Source of the DNA: Desulfobacter sp. | GTDB lineage: Bacteria > Desulfobacterota > Desulfobacteria > Desulfobacterales > Desulfobacteraceae | Length of the DNA: 64,000 bases | Direction of reading: 5' to 3' | NCBI GenBank assembly: GCA_028768545.1 | Contig: CP054838.1 | Span: 3,841,001 to 3,905,000 of the forward strand | Notes under the pieces: model-generated | The model's database searches: none | Seen by the model: the letters and a program-made list of their open reading frames with translations, nothing else | What the model was told of the DNA's origin: nothing | Made by a program: the position numbers and the translations under genes | Shown: positions 28,222-37,171 of the stretch, in pieces | Numbering within the stretch: position 1 is the stretch's first letter | How the letters are laid out: every line of letters starts with the position of its first letter

Positions 28222-28268
28222 AAAAAACTTATGAAAATATAAATTTAACTTGAAAAAACTTATGAAAA
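28222..28268. repeat. Direct repeat in the lrp-like/lpd intergenic region
   Basis: AAAAAACTTATGAAAA occurs at 28222-28237 and again at 28253-28268, start-to-start distance 31 bp, close to three helical turns. It lies between the divergent Lrp-like gene and lpd. Helical phasing suggests two binding sites for a dimeric regulator. Confidence 0.6.
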
Positions 28269-28358
28269 CACTATATATTGATTTTTAATTTCGCACGAAT
28301 TGATCCCGTCAGGAGATAGGGCGCAAACCTAAAACCATTTAACAGCAAGGAGGATATC

Positions 28359-29792
28359 ATGACGGTTAAAATACTCATTATTGGCGGTGGACCCGGGGGC
28401 TATGTGGCCGCTTTAAAGGCAGCGGATTTAGGGGGTCAGGTTGTCTTGATAGAAAAAGAGAATTTGGGAGGGACCTGTCTGAACTGGGGCTGTATTCCAT
28501 CAAAAATCATGAAAAATTCTGCGGAATTGTTTGAAAAATGTTTAAAGGCGGGTTCCATGGGAATTTGTATTGAAGGAAAGATCTGTGCAGACATGGCAGG
28601 CCTGATGGACAGGAAAAATAAAATTTTAGATTCCCAGAGAAAAGGAATCGCCTCCCTTCTAGAGTCCCGGGGAATCCGGGTGGAAAAAGGATGCGCCCGA
28701 ATCAAATCCAAAGGAATTGTTGAGGTGATGTCAGAGGATGGGACATCCCAATCCATTGAATATGATAAACTCATCATTGCCGTGGGAACCAAACCTCTCA
28801 ACGTACCTGATTTTCCCTTTGATCATCAAAAGATTTTATCCTCAAATGATATCTTAACCCTCGGCCAAATCCCCGAGTCCCTGACCATTGTGGGAGGCGG
28901 AGTGATCGGATGTGAGTTTGCCTTTATTTTTTCAGCCCTTGGGGCAAAGGTAACCGTGGTTGAGGCAATGTCCAGGCTTTTGCCGCTTCCGTCCGTGGAC
29001 AAAGAAATCTCCAAGCTTTTGCTCCGGGAAATGAAAAAACACAAAATTAAAGTGTTTTGCGACACTGTGGTCACCTCGGCTGATGCCACCCGGGACCAGG
29101 TAAACATTTCCATTGCCAAAAGCCCATTTACGGATAATGCAAACGCCAGGGATCCAAAAACCAATTTGATCGAGTCTCAACTCATGGCGGTCTGCATTGG
29201 CCGAACCCCTTTATCCAAAGACCTGGAAGTTGAAAATATCGGCCTGGAAACGGATAAACAAGGATGGATTCCGGTGAATGATGCAATGGAGACCAATGTT
29301 GACGACGTCTATGCCATTGGCGATATCCTGGGGCCCTCACGGGTGATGCTGGCCCATGTGGCGTCCCACGAAGGCATTGTTGCAGCCCAAACCGCAATGG
29401 GACAAGAAGGGCAAATGGCTTACAACGCTGTACCGGGTGCTATTTTTACAACGCCTGAAATCGGGACCGTCGGCCTGAGCGAAGAGGAGGCCAAATCCAA
29501 GGGCATGGATGTTGAAACGGCCAGCTCCAATTTCAGGGTTCTGGGCAAGGCCCAGGCCATTGATGAGATTGCAGGCCTGGCCAAGATGGTGGTGGAAAAA
29601 AACACAGGGAAGGTGCTGGGGGTTCATCTCATTGGGGCCCATGCCACAGATCTCATTGCAGAGGCCACCCTGGCCATTGACAAGGGATTAACAGCCCAAG
29701 AGATTGCCCATACCATCCATGCACATCCGACCCTGGCGGAAATCATGGGTGAAGTGGCCTCAAAAGCATCCGGGTTTACAATTCATGGATAA
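28359..29792 (+). CDS. lpd: Dihydrolipoyl dehydrogenase (glycine cleavage L protein)
   Basis: 477 residues. It reoxidises dihydrolipoyl-GcvH with NAD+. FAD motif IIGGGPGGYVAALKA; redox disulfide Cys40/Cys45 in GGTCLNWGCIPSK; NAD motif IVGGGVIGCEFAFIFSALGA; C-terminal HAHPTLAEIMGE with the catalytic His-Glu. AAGGAGG lies seven bases before the ATG. It is divergent from the gcv operon and completes a full P-H-T-L set. Confidence 0.95.
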   Translation: MTVKILIIGGGPGGYVAALKAADLGGQVVLIEKENLGGTCLNWGCIPSKIMKNSAELFEKCLKAGSMGICIEGKICADMAGLMDRKNKILDSQRKGIASLLESRGIRVEKGCARIKSKGIVEVMSEDGTSQSIEYDKLIIAVGTKPLNVPDFPFDHQKILSSNDILTLGQIPESLTIVGGGVIGCEFAFIFSALGAKVTVVEAMSRLLPLPSVDKEISKLLLREMKKHKIKVFCDTVVTSADATRDQVNISIAKSPFTDNANARDPKTNLIESQLMAVCIGRTPLSKDLEVENIGLETDKQGWIPVNDAMETNVDDVYAIGDILGPSRVMLAHVASHEGIVAAQTAMGQEGQMAYNAVPGAIFTTPEIGTVGLSEEEAKSKGMDVETASSNFRVLGKAQAIDEIAGLAKMVVEKNTGKVLGVHLIGAHATDLIAEATLAIDKGLTAQEIAHTIHAHPTLAEIMGEVASKASGFTIHG

Positions 29793-29838
29793 TCATCATC
29801 TCACGCTGGCGACCATTTACGCCCCCTTGAATTCAGGT

Positions 29839-31629
29839 TTAAAAGGGCCAGAAAAATGGAATCAGCAGGCTGGATAAACTGATCACGATAAAATTAAGGG
29901 GAAGCCCCAGCTTTAAAAAATCTGAAAACCGATACCGTCCCGGACCATAGACCAAAAGGTTGGTCTGGTATCCGATGGGCGTGGCAAAGCAGGCACTGGC
30001 ACCAAAACAGATCCCAATGATAAAGGGTTTGGGATCAACACCGAGGCTGTCTGCCGTGGACACGGCAATGGGCAGCAGGAGAACTGCCGTGGCATTGTTG
30101 CTCAGGATATGGGTGCAAATACTGGATAAAAGGATTATGCCGAACAGGACCACCCCCGGGCCTGTGCCCTCAAACAGGCTGAGGAATGCATCGGCATACA
30201 ATTGGGTAACAAAGGTTTTCTGCATGGCCGAACCCAGGGCAATGGTGGCGATAATCAAAAGCAGGATATCAGACTCAAGAGAACGATAGGCATCTTTGAG
30301 TCTCAGGCAATGGGTCAGGGTCATCAAAAAAACACCGGTAATGGCGCAGGTCATGATGGCGGCCAGGCCCAGGGTGGCAGACAGCACCACACCTGCAAAA
30401 ATCAGGGCGCCTGTCCCTGCCTTTTCAGTATCGGTCATGGCATGGTGAATATCCTCGATCACGATAAAATCATTTGAGCGGCGCAGCTGGGGCAGTTTTT
30501 TTCTGGGACATCGGACCAGGATGGTGTCCCCGATTTTCAGTTTTACGGTGTTGATTTTTCGATAGGAATAGTGATGCCGGCGGGTCCTGAGGGCGATAAT
30601 CCTCATTTCCGGGTCATGTCTCAATTCAGTGGATTCCAGTTTTTCCCTTAAAAGTCCTGACAGGGGCGGGATGACCAGCTCAATGATAAGATCGTCCTTG
30701 CCGGCCGGGCCAAATGCCAGATCCTCTTCTCCATGGGCCAGGGCCAGGATATTTTTCTTCAATGCCGATATGATGCCCTCGGCCGACCCCTTGACCAGAA
30801 GAATGTCGTTCTGACGAATGGAGAGCTTTGTCCGGTTGGGGTCAAAAATATTGTTGTTCCGAAAAATTTCAATCACGGTAAGTCCCAGACTATTCTCAGC
30901 CGTCTCCACAATCTGTTGTTCACCGACCAGGGGACTGTTATCCGGAATGATCACCTCAGCAATATACCGGGTGGATTTGGAATCGTCCAGCTCACAGACC
31001 GGAGCCGTGCGCCCGGGCAGAATTTTAGGAGAGACAAAAAAAAGATAGACAAGGCCGACCAGGGCAATTGGAATTCCGGCCCGGGCAAGCTCGAACATGG
31101 CAATGGGTTGGAATCCAAAGCGGGTGGAAAGATCTGAAACAATAATGTTGGTGGATGTCCCGATCAAGGTGCAGGTACCGGCCAGAATTGAAACATAGGA
31201 CAGGGGGATCAGCATCTTGGACGGGGAAAAATCGCATTCACAGCTCAACCCCATAACAATGGGGATGAACAGCACGACCACAGGGGTGTTGTTAATAAAT
31301 GCCGAAGCCAGGGCAACGGTCAGAAGGATCAAAATAAAGGCTTTGGTTTTATTCCCTTTTGAAAATCGCAGGGTCAGTTTGGTCACAATGCCCACGGCCC
31401 CTGTCCGGATAAGACCGTAGCTGAGCAGAAACATGGCGCCAACCGTGATAACCGCTGGATTGGCAAAACCGGCAACCGCCTCTGCCGGTTTCAAAATACC
31501 GGTCAGAACAAGGGAGACCATGATGCCGATGGCAATTTTATCCACCGCAATTTTTTCGGTAACCAAGAGGATAAGAGCAACAATCAAAATCAGGGTTACC
31601 AATATCATGGGTGTGGTTAATCCGAACAT
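29839..31629 (-). CDS. SLC13/DASS-type permease with two TrkA-C (RCK_C) domains
   Basis: 596 residues. Two membrane halves carry the repeated DASS signatures INNTPVVVLFIP...GTSTNIIV and LSNNATAVLLLPIA...ATPIGYQTNLLV. Between them, at about residues 210-395, are two RCK_C/TrkA-C domains (GLTVIEIFRNNNIFDPNRTKLSIRQNDILLV; RKINTVKLKIGDTILVRCP). This architecture belongs to the SLC13 permeases that carry sulfate or related divalent anions, or carboxylates, with Na+. In a sulfate reducer, sulfate or a C4-acid is plausible, but the substrate is not shown. The ribosome site is weak. It is convergent with lpd and divergent from the kinase gene. Confidence 0.85.
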   Translation of the reverse strand: MFGLTTPMILVTLILIVALILLVTEKIAVDKIAIGIMVSLVLTGILKPAEAVAGFANPAVITVGAMFLLSYGLIRTGAVGIVTKLTLRFSKGNKTKAFILILLTVALASAFINNTPVVVLFIPIVMGLSCECDFSPSKMLIPLSYVSILAGTCTLIGTSTNIIVSDLSTRFGFQPIAMFELARAGIPIALVGLVYLFFVSPKILPGRTAPVCELDDSKSTRYIAEVIIPDNSPLVGEQQIVETAENSLGLTVIEIFRNNNIFDPNRTKLSIRQNDILLVKGSAEGIISALKKNILALAHGEEDLAFGPAGKDDLIIELVIPPLSGLLREKLESTELRHDPEMRIIALRTRRHHYSYRKINTVKLKIGDTILVRCPRKKLPQLRRSNDFIVIEDIHHAMTDTEKAGTGALIFAGVVLSATLGLAAIMTCAITGVFLMTLTHCLRLKDAYRSLESDILLLIIATIALGSAMQKTFVTQLYADAFLSLFEGTGPGVVLFGIILLSSICTHILSNNATAVLLLPIAVSTADSLGVDPKPFIIGICFGASACFATPIGYQTNLLVYGPGRYRFSDFLKLGLPLNFIVISLSSLLIPFFWPF

Positions 31630-31876
31630 AATCTGTTTCCCAATTGATTATTATCCAATTTATTTCATTCAATGTAACCACTAATTCTGAATTTACAAAG
31701 TCAGAAAATCATGGGCTTGGGATAACATCCATGCGTCCCGGGGTAAGGTTTTTGGCAAACACATGCCATAAAGATATACCTCAAGGCCCCCTGATTATGA
31801 TATGCGTGAAAAAGCATAGGAATTAATGTGGTTCTATGGGATACTGAAAAACCACACCTGCTAAAGGAAAACTGCC

Positions 31877-32986
31877 ATGACGCCCCGGATGAAAAAAATT
31901 TGGTTTGTCTGTCTTCTGCTGATGATCGCAGGAATCGGGGCGGCCCACTATGTCACCCCCGGCCACCTGATTCTCTACCATGATACATACCGCAGGCTGG
32001 CCTATTTCCCCATTGTCATCGGAGCCATTCTGTACGGTGTCAAAGGAGGGCTGGCCATGGCAGTGCTTTCCTGTCTCTCGTTTGTGCCCCATTTATTCAT
32101 GTTTTGGTTCCAGGGAACCCAGGTCTACTATTCAGAATTATCGGAAATATTATTTTATTTGGCCGCTGACCTGTTTATCGGCATGGTTTCCAGCCGGGAA
32201 AACAAGTTGCGGATCAGGTACCAGGCCTTGTCTGAACAATTGGCATCTTCTTACCAGAGGCTCCATGACCAGGCTGGACGTCTGGTCCAGGCAGAAAAAG
32301 AATTGGGCCAGGAAAACAAGCTGTCCATGCTGGGCCATGTATCTGCATCCCTGGCCCACGAGATAAAAAACCCTTTGGCCGCCATTAAAGGGGCTGTAGA
32401 AATTCTGGCAGATGAAGTAAATTTGAATCATCCCAAGCACGAGTTTATTGAAATCATGCGGTCGGAGGTATCCCGGTTGAACAATTCCGTTGACGAGGTA
32501 TTGGCCTATTGCCGGGGACAGCAGAAAACCCGTGAAGACAAAATGGTTGTCCTGTCACAGGTCGTGGATAGAGTCAGCCAGGTGGTGGGGCCCAAGGTCA
32601 GTGAAAAAGCCATTGACCTGTCCTGGGACAGGACCATGGCAGAGGAGGTCCGGATACCGGAAAACGCATTGACCCAGGTGCTGATTAATCTGCTGCTCAA
32701 TGCGGCAGATGCTGTGGATAAAAAAGGGAAAATATGGGTTTCCCATAGACTGGAATCCAAACGCCTCTGCATTGATATTGATGACAATGGTCCCGGACTG
32801 GATACAACTGCCCACAAAACGGTGTTCCAGCCTTTTGTGACCTTTAAGGCAGAAGGGACCGGACTGGGCCTGTCCATTACCCAAAGAATCTTAGAACGAC
32901 TGGGTGGAACCATCCAGGTCACCCGGTCTGAGTTCGGGAGTGCCTGTTTTTCTATAAACCTGCCCGTAAAAAAAGGACCAGTATAA
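31877..32986 (+). CDS. Sensor histidine kinase (NtrB/AtoS-like)
   Basis: 369 residues. The first 110 hold three to four membrane helices. A short coiled coil (LSEQLASSYQRLHDQAGRLVQAEKEL) follows, then HisKA with the phospho-His in SASLAHEIKNPLAAIKGAVEIL. The HATPase shows LINLLLNAADAV (N box), DIDDNGPGL (G1) and GTGLGLSITQRIL (G2). AAGGA lies about nine bases before the ATG. Its stop codon touches the start of the sigma-54 regulator, its evident partner. The stimulus is unknown. Confidence 0.9.
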   Translation: MTPRMKKIWFVCLLLMIAGIGAAHYVTPGHLILYHDTYRRLAYFPIVIGAILYGVKGGLAMAVLSCLSFVPHLFMFWFQGTQVYYSELSEILFYLAADLFIGMVSSRENKLRIRYQALSEQLASSYQRLHDQAGRLVQAEKELGQENKLSMLGHVSASLAHEIKNPLAAIKGAVEILADEVNLNHPKHEFIEIMRSEVSRLNNSVDEVLAYCRGQQKTREDKMVVLSQVVDRVSQVVGPKVSEKAIDLSWDRTMAEEVRIPENALTQVLINLLLNAADAVDKKGKIWVSHRLESKRLCIDIDDNGPGLDTTAHKTVFQPFVTFKAEGTGLGLSITQRILERLGGTIQVTRSEFGSACFSINLPVKKGPV

Positions 32987-34327
32987 ATGAATCAGACCAT
33001 TTTGCTTATTGATGATGACCCAAGCCTGCGGCGGGTGACCGAGTATAATTTAACCGCAGCCGGTTTTATTGTGCTCGCAGCAGATTCCGGCACCCAGGGT
33101 CTTAAATTTTTCCATGCCAATGAGCCGGATCTGGTGGTTAGCGATGTAAAGTTAGGGGATTACAACGGTTTGGATCTCATGGAAAAATTCAAGGCTGTGT
33201 CTCCTGATATACCGATGATTATCATGACAGCCTTTGGTTCCATTGAGATGGCGGTCCAGGCCATGCACAAGGGTGCCTTTAATTTTATTACCAAGCCCTT
33301 TGACCGGGATACCCTGATCCTTTCCTATCAAAAAGCCCTGGAACTGCGGGGGCTTATATCCAGGACAAAAATGCTCACCCATGAGGTGAACCGCCTCACC
33401 GGAACCCAGGGCATGGTGTCGGCAAGCTCTGCCATGAAAGAATTGCTGGACACAGCGTCCAGGGCAGCCAATTCCGAGGCCACAGTGCTCATCTCCGGGG
33501 AATCGGGCACAGGAAAGGAGGTATTGGCCAGGCTGATTCATCAGAATTCACCCCGGAATAAGGGCCCCATGGTGGCGGTGAACTGTGCTGCCATTCCATC
33601 TGGCCTTCTTGAATCTGAACTTTTCGGTCATGTGAAAGGCGCCTTTACCGGGGCTGTAAAGGACAGGAAAGGGCATTTCATGACAGCCGGTTCCGGCAGT
33701 TTGTTTTTGGATGAAATCGGAGAACTTGCAATGGATTTACAGGTCAAGCTTCTCAGGGCTGTTAAGGAAAGACAGATCCAGCCGGTGGGATCGGAAAAAA
33801 CCCTGGATGTTGATATCAGGATTATTGCTGCCACCAACCTGGATCTTCAGGACAGGATCTCCAGGGGGGAGTTTAGAGAAGACCTTTATTACAGGCTGTC
33901 GGTGATTCCTTTGTTTATACCTCCCCTGCGGGAAAGACCTGAGGATATCCCTGCCCTGGCAGTCCATTTTTTAAAAAAATTTGATGCGCCGGCGGATGTC
34001 TGTTTTTCTCCCAATGCCCTCAAAGCGCTGGAAGGGTATCACTGGCCGGGAAATATCAGGGAGATGCAAAATATTGTGGAGCGTTGCATTATCCTTAGAT
34101 CCAGCGCCCTGATTCGAACCAAAGATCTGAATCTTCCGGGAATGACGGCTGCCCCCTCCGCCTTTGAGCCAATGATTCCGGACGGGGGCATCTCCCTGGA
34201 ATCCGTGGAAAAGGCCTATGTGATAAAAGCCCTTGAAAAGGCCGGGCAGAATCGTTCTCAAGCAGCCCGGCTGCTTAAAATTCCCAGACATGTCCTTCTT
34301 TACCGTTTGGAAAAATACGGGTTGTAG
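32987..34327 (+). CDS. Sigma-54-dependent response regulator (NtrC family)
   Basis: 446 residues. Receiver: LLIDDDPSLRR acidic pair, phospho-Asp in LVVSDVKLGDYNGL, Lys in NFITKPFDRDT. AAA+ domain: GESGTGKEVLARLIH (Walker A), GHVKGAFTGAV with the sigma-54 contact GAFTGA, LFLDEIGELAMDLQ (Walker B). C-terminal Fis-type HTH: NRSQAARLLKIPRHVLLYRLEKYG. The ATG directly follows the kinase TAA, so translation is coupled. A long perfect palindrome lies just downstream (34345-34382) and may be its enhancer site. Target genes are unknown; the HMA and DUF2318 genes downstream are candidates. Confidence 0.93.
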   Translation: MNQTILLIDDDPSLRRVTEYNLTAAGFIVLAADSGTQGLKFFHANEPDLVVSDVKLGDYNGLDLMEKFKAVSPDIPMIIMTAFGSIEMAVQAMHKGAFNFITKPFDRDTLILSYQKALELRGLISRTKMLTHEVNRLTGTQGMVSASSAMKELLDTASRAANSEATVLISGESGTGKEVLARLIHQNSPRNKGPMVAVNCAAIPSGLLESELFGHVKGAFTGAVKDRKGHFMTAGSGSLFLDEIGELAMDLQVKLLRAVKERQIQPVGSEKTLDVDIRIIAATNLDLQDRISRGEFREDLYYRLSVIPLFIPPLRERPEDIPALAVHFLKKFDAPADVCFSPNALKALEGYHWPGNIREMQNIVERCIILRSSALIRTKDLNLPGMTAAPSAFEPMIPDGGISLESVEKAYVIKALEKAGQNRSQAARLLKIPRHVLLYRLEKYGL

Positions 34328-34344
34328 GTCTGGAACACATCGAG

Positions 34345-34382
34345 TGTAGACTATTCTACATCCCTCTGTGGAATAGTCTACA
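34345..34382. promoter_or_regulatory. Long inverted repeat between the NtrC-type gene and the HMA gene
   Basis: TGTAGACTATTC at 34345-34356 is repeated inverted at 34371-34382. The inner bases TACA/TGTG extend pairing to 16 bp with one G-T wobble around a six-base loop. No T tract follows on the plus strand, so it is not a classic terminator; on the minus strand none follows either. It may be an operator/enhancer for the adjacent NtrC-type protein or an mRNA-end hairpin. Confidence 0.55.
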
Positions 34383-34544
34383 AGACAGACCTGTGATTTC
34401 GTAATGCACTCTTATTCTTTCTTGTAAAATCTCTTTTAATTCAAGCGGGTTAAACCTTTATTTCTTTTTTGCATCCCCTGGCATCTTTTGTGAAAACAAC
34501 TCTTCTTATCACTGTTATTTAACGAACAACCCAAGGAGAGATCC

Positions 34545-35021
34545 ATGAAAAAAATGTATCTGCTTATCCTGTCAGGGGCATTGATGCTCCTGGCTGCTGC
34601 TGTGGTCGCTGCCCAGAATCCCCCTACCCAGAGGGCGGTTTTTAAAGTAGAAAATCTCACCTGCGGCGCCTGTTTTTCAAAGATTAACCAAGCACTGGGG
34701 CCTCTGGATGGATTTTCCGGCATGGGAGCCAACCTGCTGCGCAACAGGGTTGCCGTGGATTTTGCAGCGCCCCTTACCCCGGAAAAAATAGGGTCGGCCA
34801 TTACCCGTCTGGGCTATCCCGCCGCCCTTGATACCGTGGATATGATTGGAGAAAAAGAGACCTTTGCCCATATGCAGTCCCGGCGAAAGGCAACCGGTTA
34901 TGACAACGGGTGCTGCGGCGGCGGTGCTGCCCCTGCTGCCGCCCAGTGCCCTGGCGGCGGACAAGCCGGTTCCGGCCTTCCCCAGGCAGGCGCTCCCACC
35001 CCAAAAACCAAGGATATCTAA
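34545..35021 (+). CDS. Secreted heavy-metal-associated (HMA) domain protein
   Basis: 158 residues. A signal peptide (MKKMYLLILSGALMLLAAAVVAAQ) precedes one HMA fold with the metal-binding CGAC motif (KVENLTCGACFSKINQALG). The C-terminal tail is rich in Gly, Ala and Cys (YDNGCCGGGAAPAAAQCPGG). It could be a periplasmic metal-binding or metal-delivery protein. AAGGAG precedes the ATG. It is followed 26 bp later by a DUF2318 protein with its own cysteine pairs, which suggests joint work on metals or redox in the envelope; this is inference. Confidence 0.75.
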   Translation: MKKMYLLILSGALMLLAAAVVAAQNPPTQRAVFKVENLTCGACFSKINQALGPLDGFSGMGANLLRNRVAVDFAAPLTPEKIGSAITRLGYPAALDTVDMIGEKETFAHMQSRRKATGYDNGCCGGGAAPAAAQCPGGGQAGSGLPQAGAPTPKTKDI

Positions 35022-35047
35022 GCAAGATCAAGGAAATAATAATAAAA

Positions 35048-35503
35048 ATGATAAGAACTTTAACTCTGTTTGCCCTGGCCGTCTTTATGTCGGCATCCTC
35101 TGCCCATGCCTGGTTCGGTGGAGGCAAATTTAAGGATCTGGCGCCTGAAAACGGTATGATTTCTATTCCTGTGGACAAAATATCTGACGGCAAGGCCCAC
35201 TATTTTAAAATCAAGTCTGACAAGGGGGTGATGGTGGCGTTTTTTGTGGTCAAAAGCCAGGACGGTATTATCCGGGCTGCTGTGGATGCCTGTGACGTGT
35301 GTTACAGGGCAGGAAAGGGCTATATTCAGGAGGGCAATGTAATGATCTGTGAAAACTGCGGTATGCGTTTTGCCACAGACCGGATCAATGAGGTCAAAGG
35401 CGGATGCAATCCAACCCACCTGGACAGGGTTGTGGATGGTGACCGTCTTAAGATTTCCATGGATGAGATCAATGCCAATGCCTGGCTCTGTAAATTTAAA
35501 TAA
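35048..35503 (+). CDS. DUF2318-type exported cysteine-rich protein
   Basis: From ATG 35048 (AAGGA upstream) 151 residues. A signal peptide, MIRTLTLFALAVFMSASSAHA, precedes the DUF2318 pattern: DACDVCYRAGKGYIQEG, then ICENCGMRFATDRINEVKGGCNP. The cysteine pairs suggest a metal or Fe-S site. In other genomes DUF2318 proteins sit next to FtsX/MacB-type or iron-transport genes. Here the next gene is cut by an IS256-family element. Confidence 0.8.
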   Translation: MIRTLTLFALAVFMSASSAHAWFGGGKFKDLAPENGMISIPVDKISDGKAHYFKIKSDKGVMVAFFVVKSQDGIIRAAVDACDVCYRAGKGYIQEGNVMICENCGMRFATDRINEVKGGCNPTHLDRVVDGDRLKISMDEINANAWLCKFK

Positions 35504-35514
35504 TAGGAGAATCT

Positions 35515-35610
35515 ATGGCCTGGGATCCTGAACGCTACAGGGAAAAACGGGAAAAAGTACTGGGAATTCAAAAACGGGGGGTCTCGTTTGGCAGTTTAAC
35601 CGCCATTATT
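35515..35610 (+). pseudogene. N-terminal fragment of a gene cut by IS256-family copy B
   Basis: ATG 35515, preceded by AGGAGAATCT, starts a frame beginning MAWDPERYREKREKVLGIQK, with the last native residues SFGSLTAI before the IS end at 35611. The frame then runs a short way into IS sequence. The beginning of a hydrophobic stretch suggests a membrane protein. It would have been the third gene after the HMA and DUF2318 genes. No continuation is seen at the other side of the IS (38383 onward), so the rest has been lost or moved. Confidence 0.6.
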
Positions 35611-35859
35611 GGGAATGTTCAGAATTCTGTGTCACGGTTTCGGTTCCCGGATCTGCCTCAGCGCCAGCGGAAGTAAAAGTCAGGTCCGAGAATGGGCCTT
35701 CAATCAGCCACGTCGGAGGAGTTGATTTTTGCTGGAGTGGAGTTCCTGGAACCATCTTTTCCATCTGTAAATAAATCCCTATCAAATTCCCAGCTCTTTA
35801 TCCAGCCGGCCTTCAAAGAAAATTGCCAACTGGGAAATTGTCAGTGACCAATTTTGAAT

Positions 35860-37171
35860 CAGTAGTGTCCGGTTAGGTTGTTGCATATAAAAAGCATCTA
35901 AAATCATTGAAAAAACAGTCTGTTTTGTGTTGACAAATGTGCGTAAAAATTTTTGTGCGCCTTGAAAATTTAACTCAAGGAGCTCAAATGACGCACATCT
36001 CAGTCCCTAAAAAACAACTACGGTCCCTGAACTTTGACAATTTCAGGTGCCCTCTGATAAAGTCACTTTCAAAATCACCGGAATTACAATCTCGAGGAGA
36101 CCGCCCTTTAAAAATGACATTCGAAGACCAGATAAATGCTTTGGTTTATTTCCATCTTCAGGAGCACAAGTCTGCCCGACATTTAATTCAGGATCTCAAG
36201 GAGAATGTTTTTGCTAAAGAAAATATTGCGCCAGACGGTGGTATCAGCCGTAGTAGTTTCTGTGAAGCCATCAATCACAGGGGACTCGAACAACTGCAAT
36301 TTATCTTTGAGGATCTTTATAAACAGGCTCTTGAGTGTCATCCGGGTGAACACGCCGAGTTAGGAGAGTTGGTTTCCATTGACGGTAGTCTCATAAATGC
36401 AGTCCTTTCAATGCACTGGGCGAACTACAGAAAAGGAAGTAAAAAAGCCAAAGTACATTGCGGATTTGACATTAATCACGGAATCCCAAACAAAATCTTT
36501 TTTGACTGAAGGCAACGGCGCTGAACGCACTTTTGTTCCCAAAATACTTTCCAAGGGGCAAACAGGTGTTATGGATCGTGGATATCAATCCCATAAAGAA
36601 TTTGACCTGCTTCAGGAGCAAGGCAAACATTTTGTCTGCCGTATAAAAACCAGGACAACAAGAACAATTATTGATAACCACGAGACCCCTTCCGACAGCT
36701 ACATTTTTTATGATGCACTGGTTAAACTTGGTACTCCGAATCAAAACCAGACGAAAAGGCCTGTTCGGGTTGTTGGCTATAAAATTGCTGGCGTCAAATA
36801 CTATGTGGCAACTGACAGGCATGATTTAACAGCGGAACAAATAGCAACAATTTATAAACTCCGGTGGACCATTGAGGATTTTTTCAAATGGTGGAAAGAA
36901 CATCTGAAGGTATATCATCTCATTGCCCGCAGTGAATACGGCCTTATGGTTCAGATTCTTGGCGGCCTTATCACTTACCTGTTACTGGCAATCCATTGCC
37001 AAAAACAGTTTAATGAAAAGGTCACGATCAAAAGAGTTCGGCAGCTGCGAACCGCCATTCTAAATGACCTGTTTGGCTGCGAGGAGCAGGGCTCTCATAG
37101 TTCAAACAGGGACAATATTGTCAAAGATCAAAAAATTATTGAGCAAGCAAAAACCTAACCGGACATCACTG
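35860..37171 (+). mobile_element. IS4-family insertion sequence, copy 3 (nested in IS256 copy B)
   Basis: The same ends as copies 1 and 2, flanked by the perfect 9-bp duplication ATTTTGAAT (35851-35859 and 37172-37180). It is one base longer (1312 bp) because of an extra T in the transposase gene. It inserted into the IS256 transposase gene, so it arrived after the IS256 copy. Confidence 0.95.
35988..37158 (+). pseudogene. IS4-family transposase, copy 3 (one-base insertion)
   Basis: Identical in plan to copies 1 and 2, but a T run at about 36498-36503 has six T instead of five. This ends the first frame at FFD after 173 residues from ATG 35988. The rest (DDE core with MDRGYQ and YKLRWTIEDFF) continues in another frame to 37158. 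It also has Ser for Ala in SKSPEL. It could still move if transposase is supplied by copies 1 or 2. Confidence 0.92.

Noticed and set aside
28290..28345. A riboswitch before lpd (GGAGATAGGGCGCAAACC-like stretch)
   Set aside because: I could not fit it to glycine, c-di-GMP, fluoride or molybdenum-cofactor riboswitch cores; the pieces are too short.
31740..31770. A sigma-54 promoter (TGGCAAACACATGCC) before the NtrB-like kinase
   Set aside because: The GG to GC spacing is nine rather than ten bases, so it fails the strict -24/-12 rule.
34470..34500. A sigma-54 promoter before the HMA gene (TGGCATCTTTTGTGA)
   Set aside because: The -12 element lacks GC; too weak to list as a feature.
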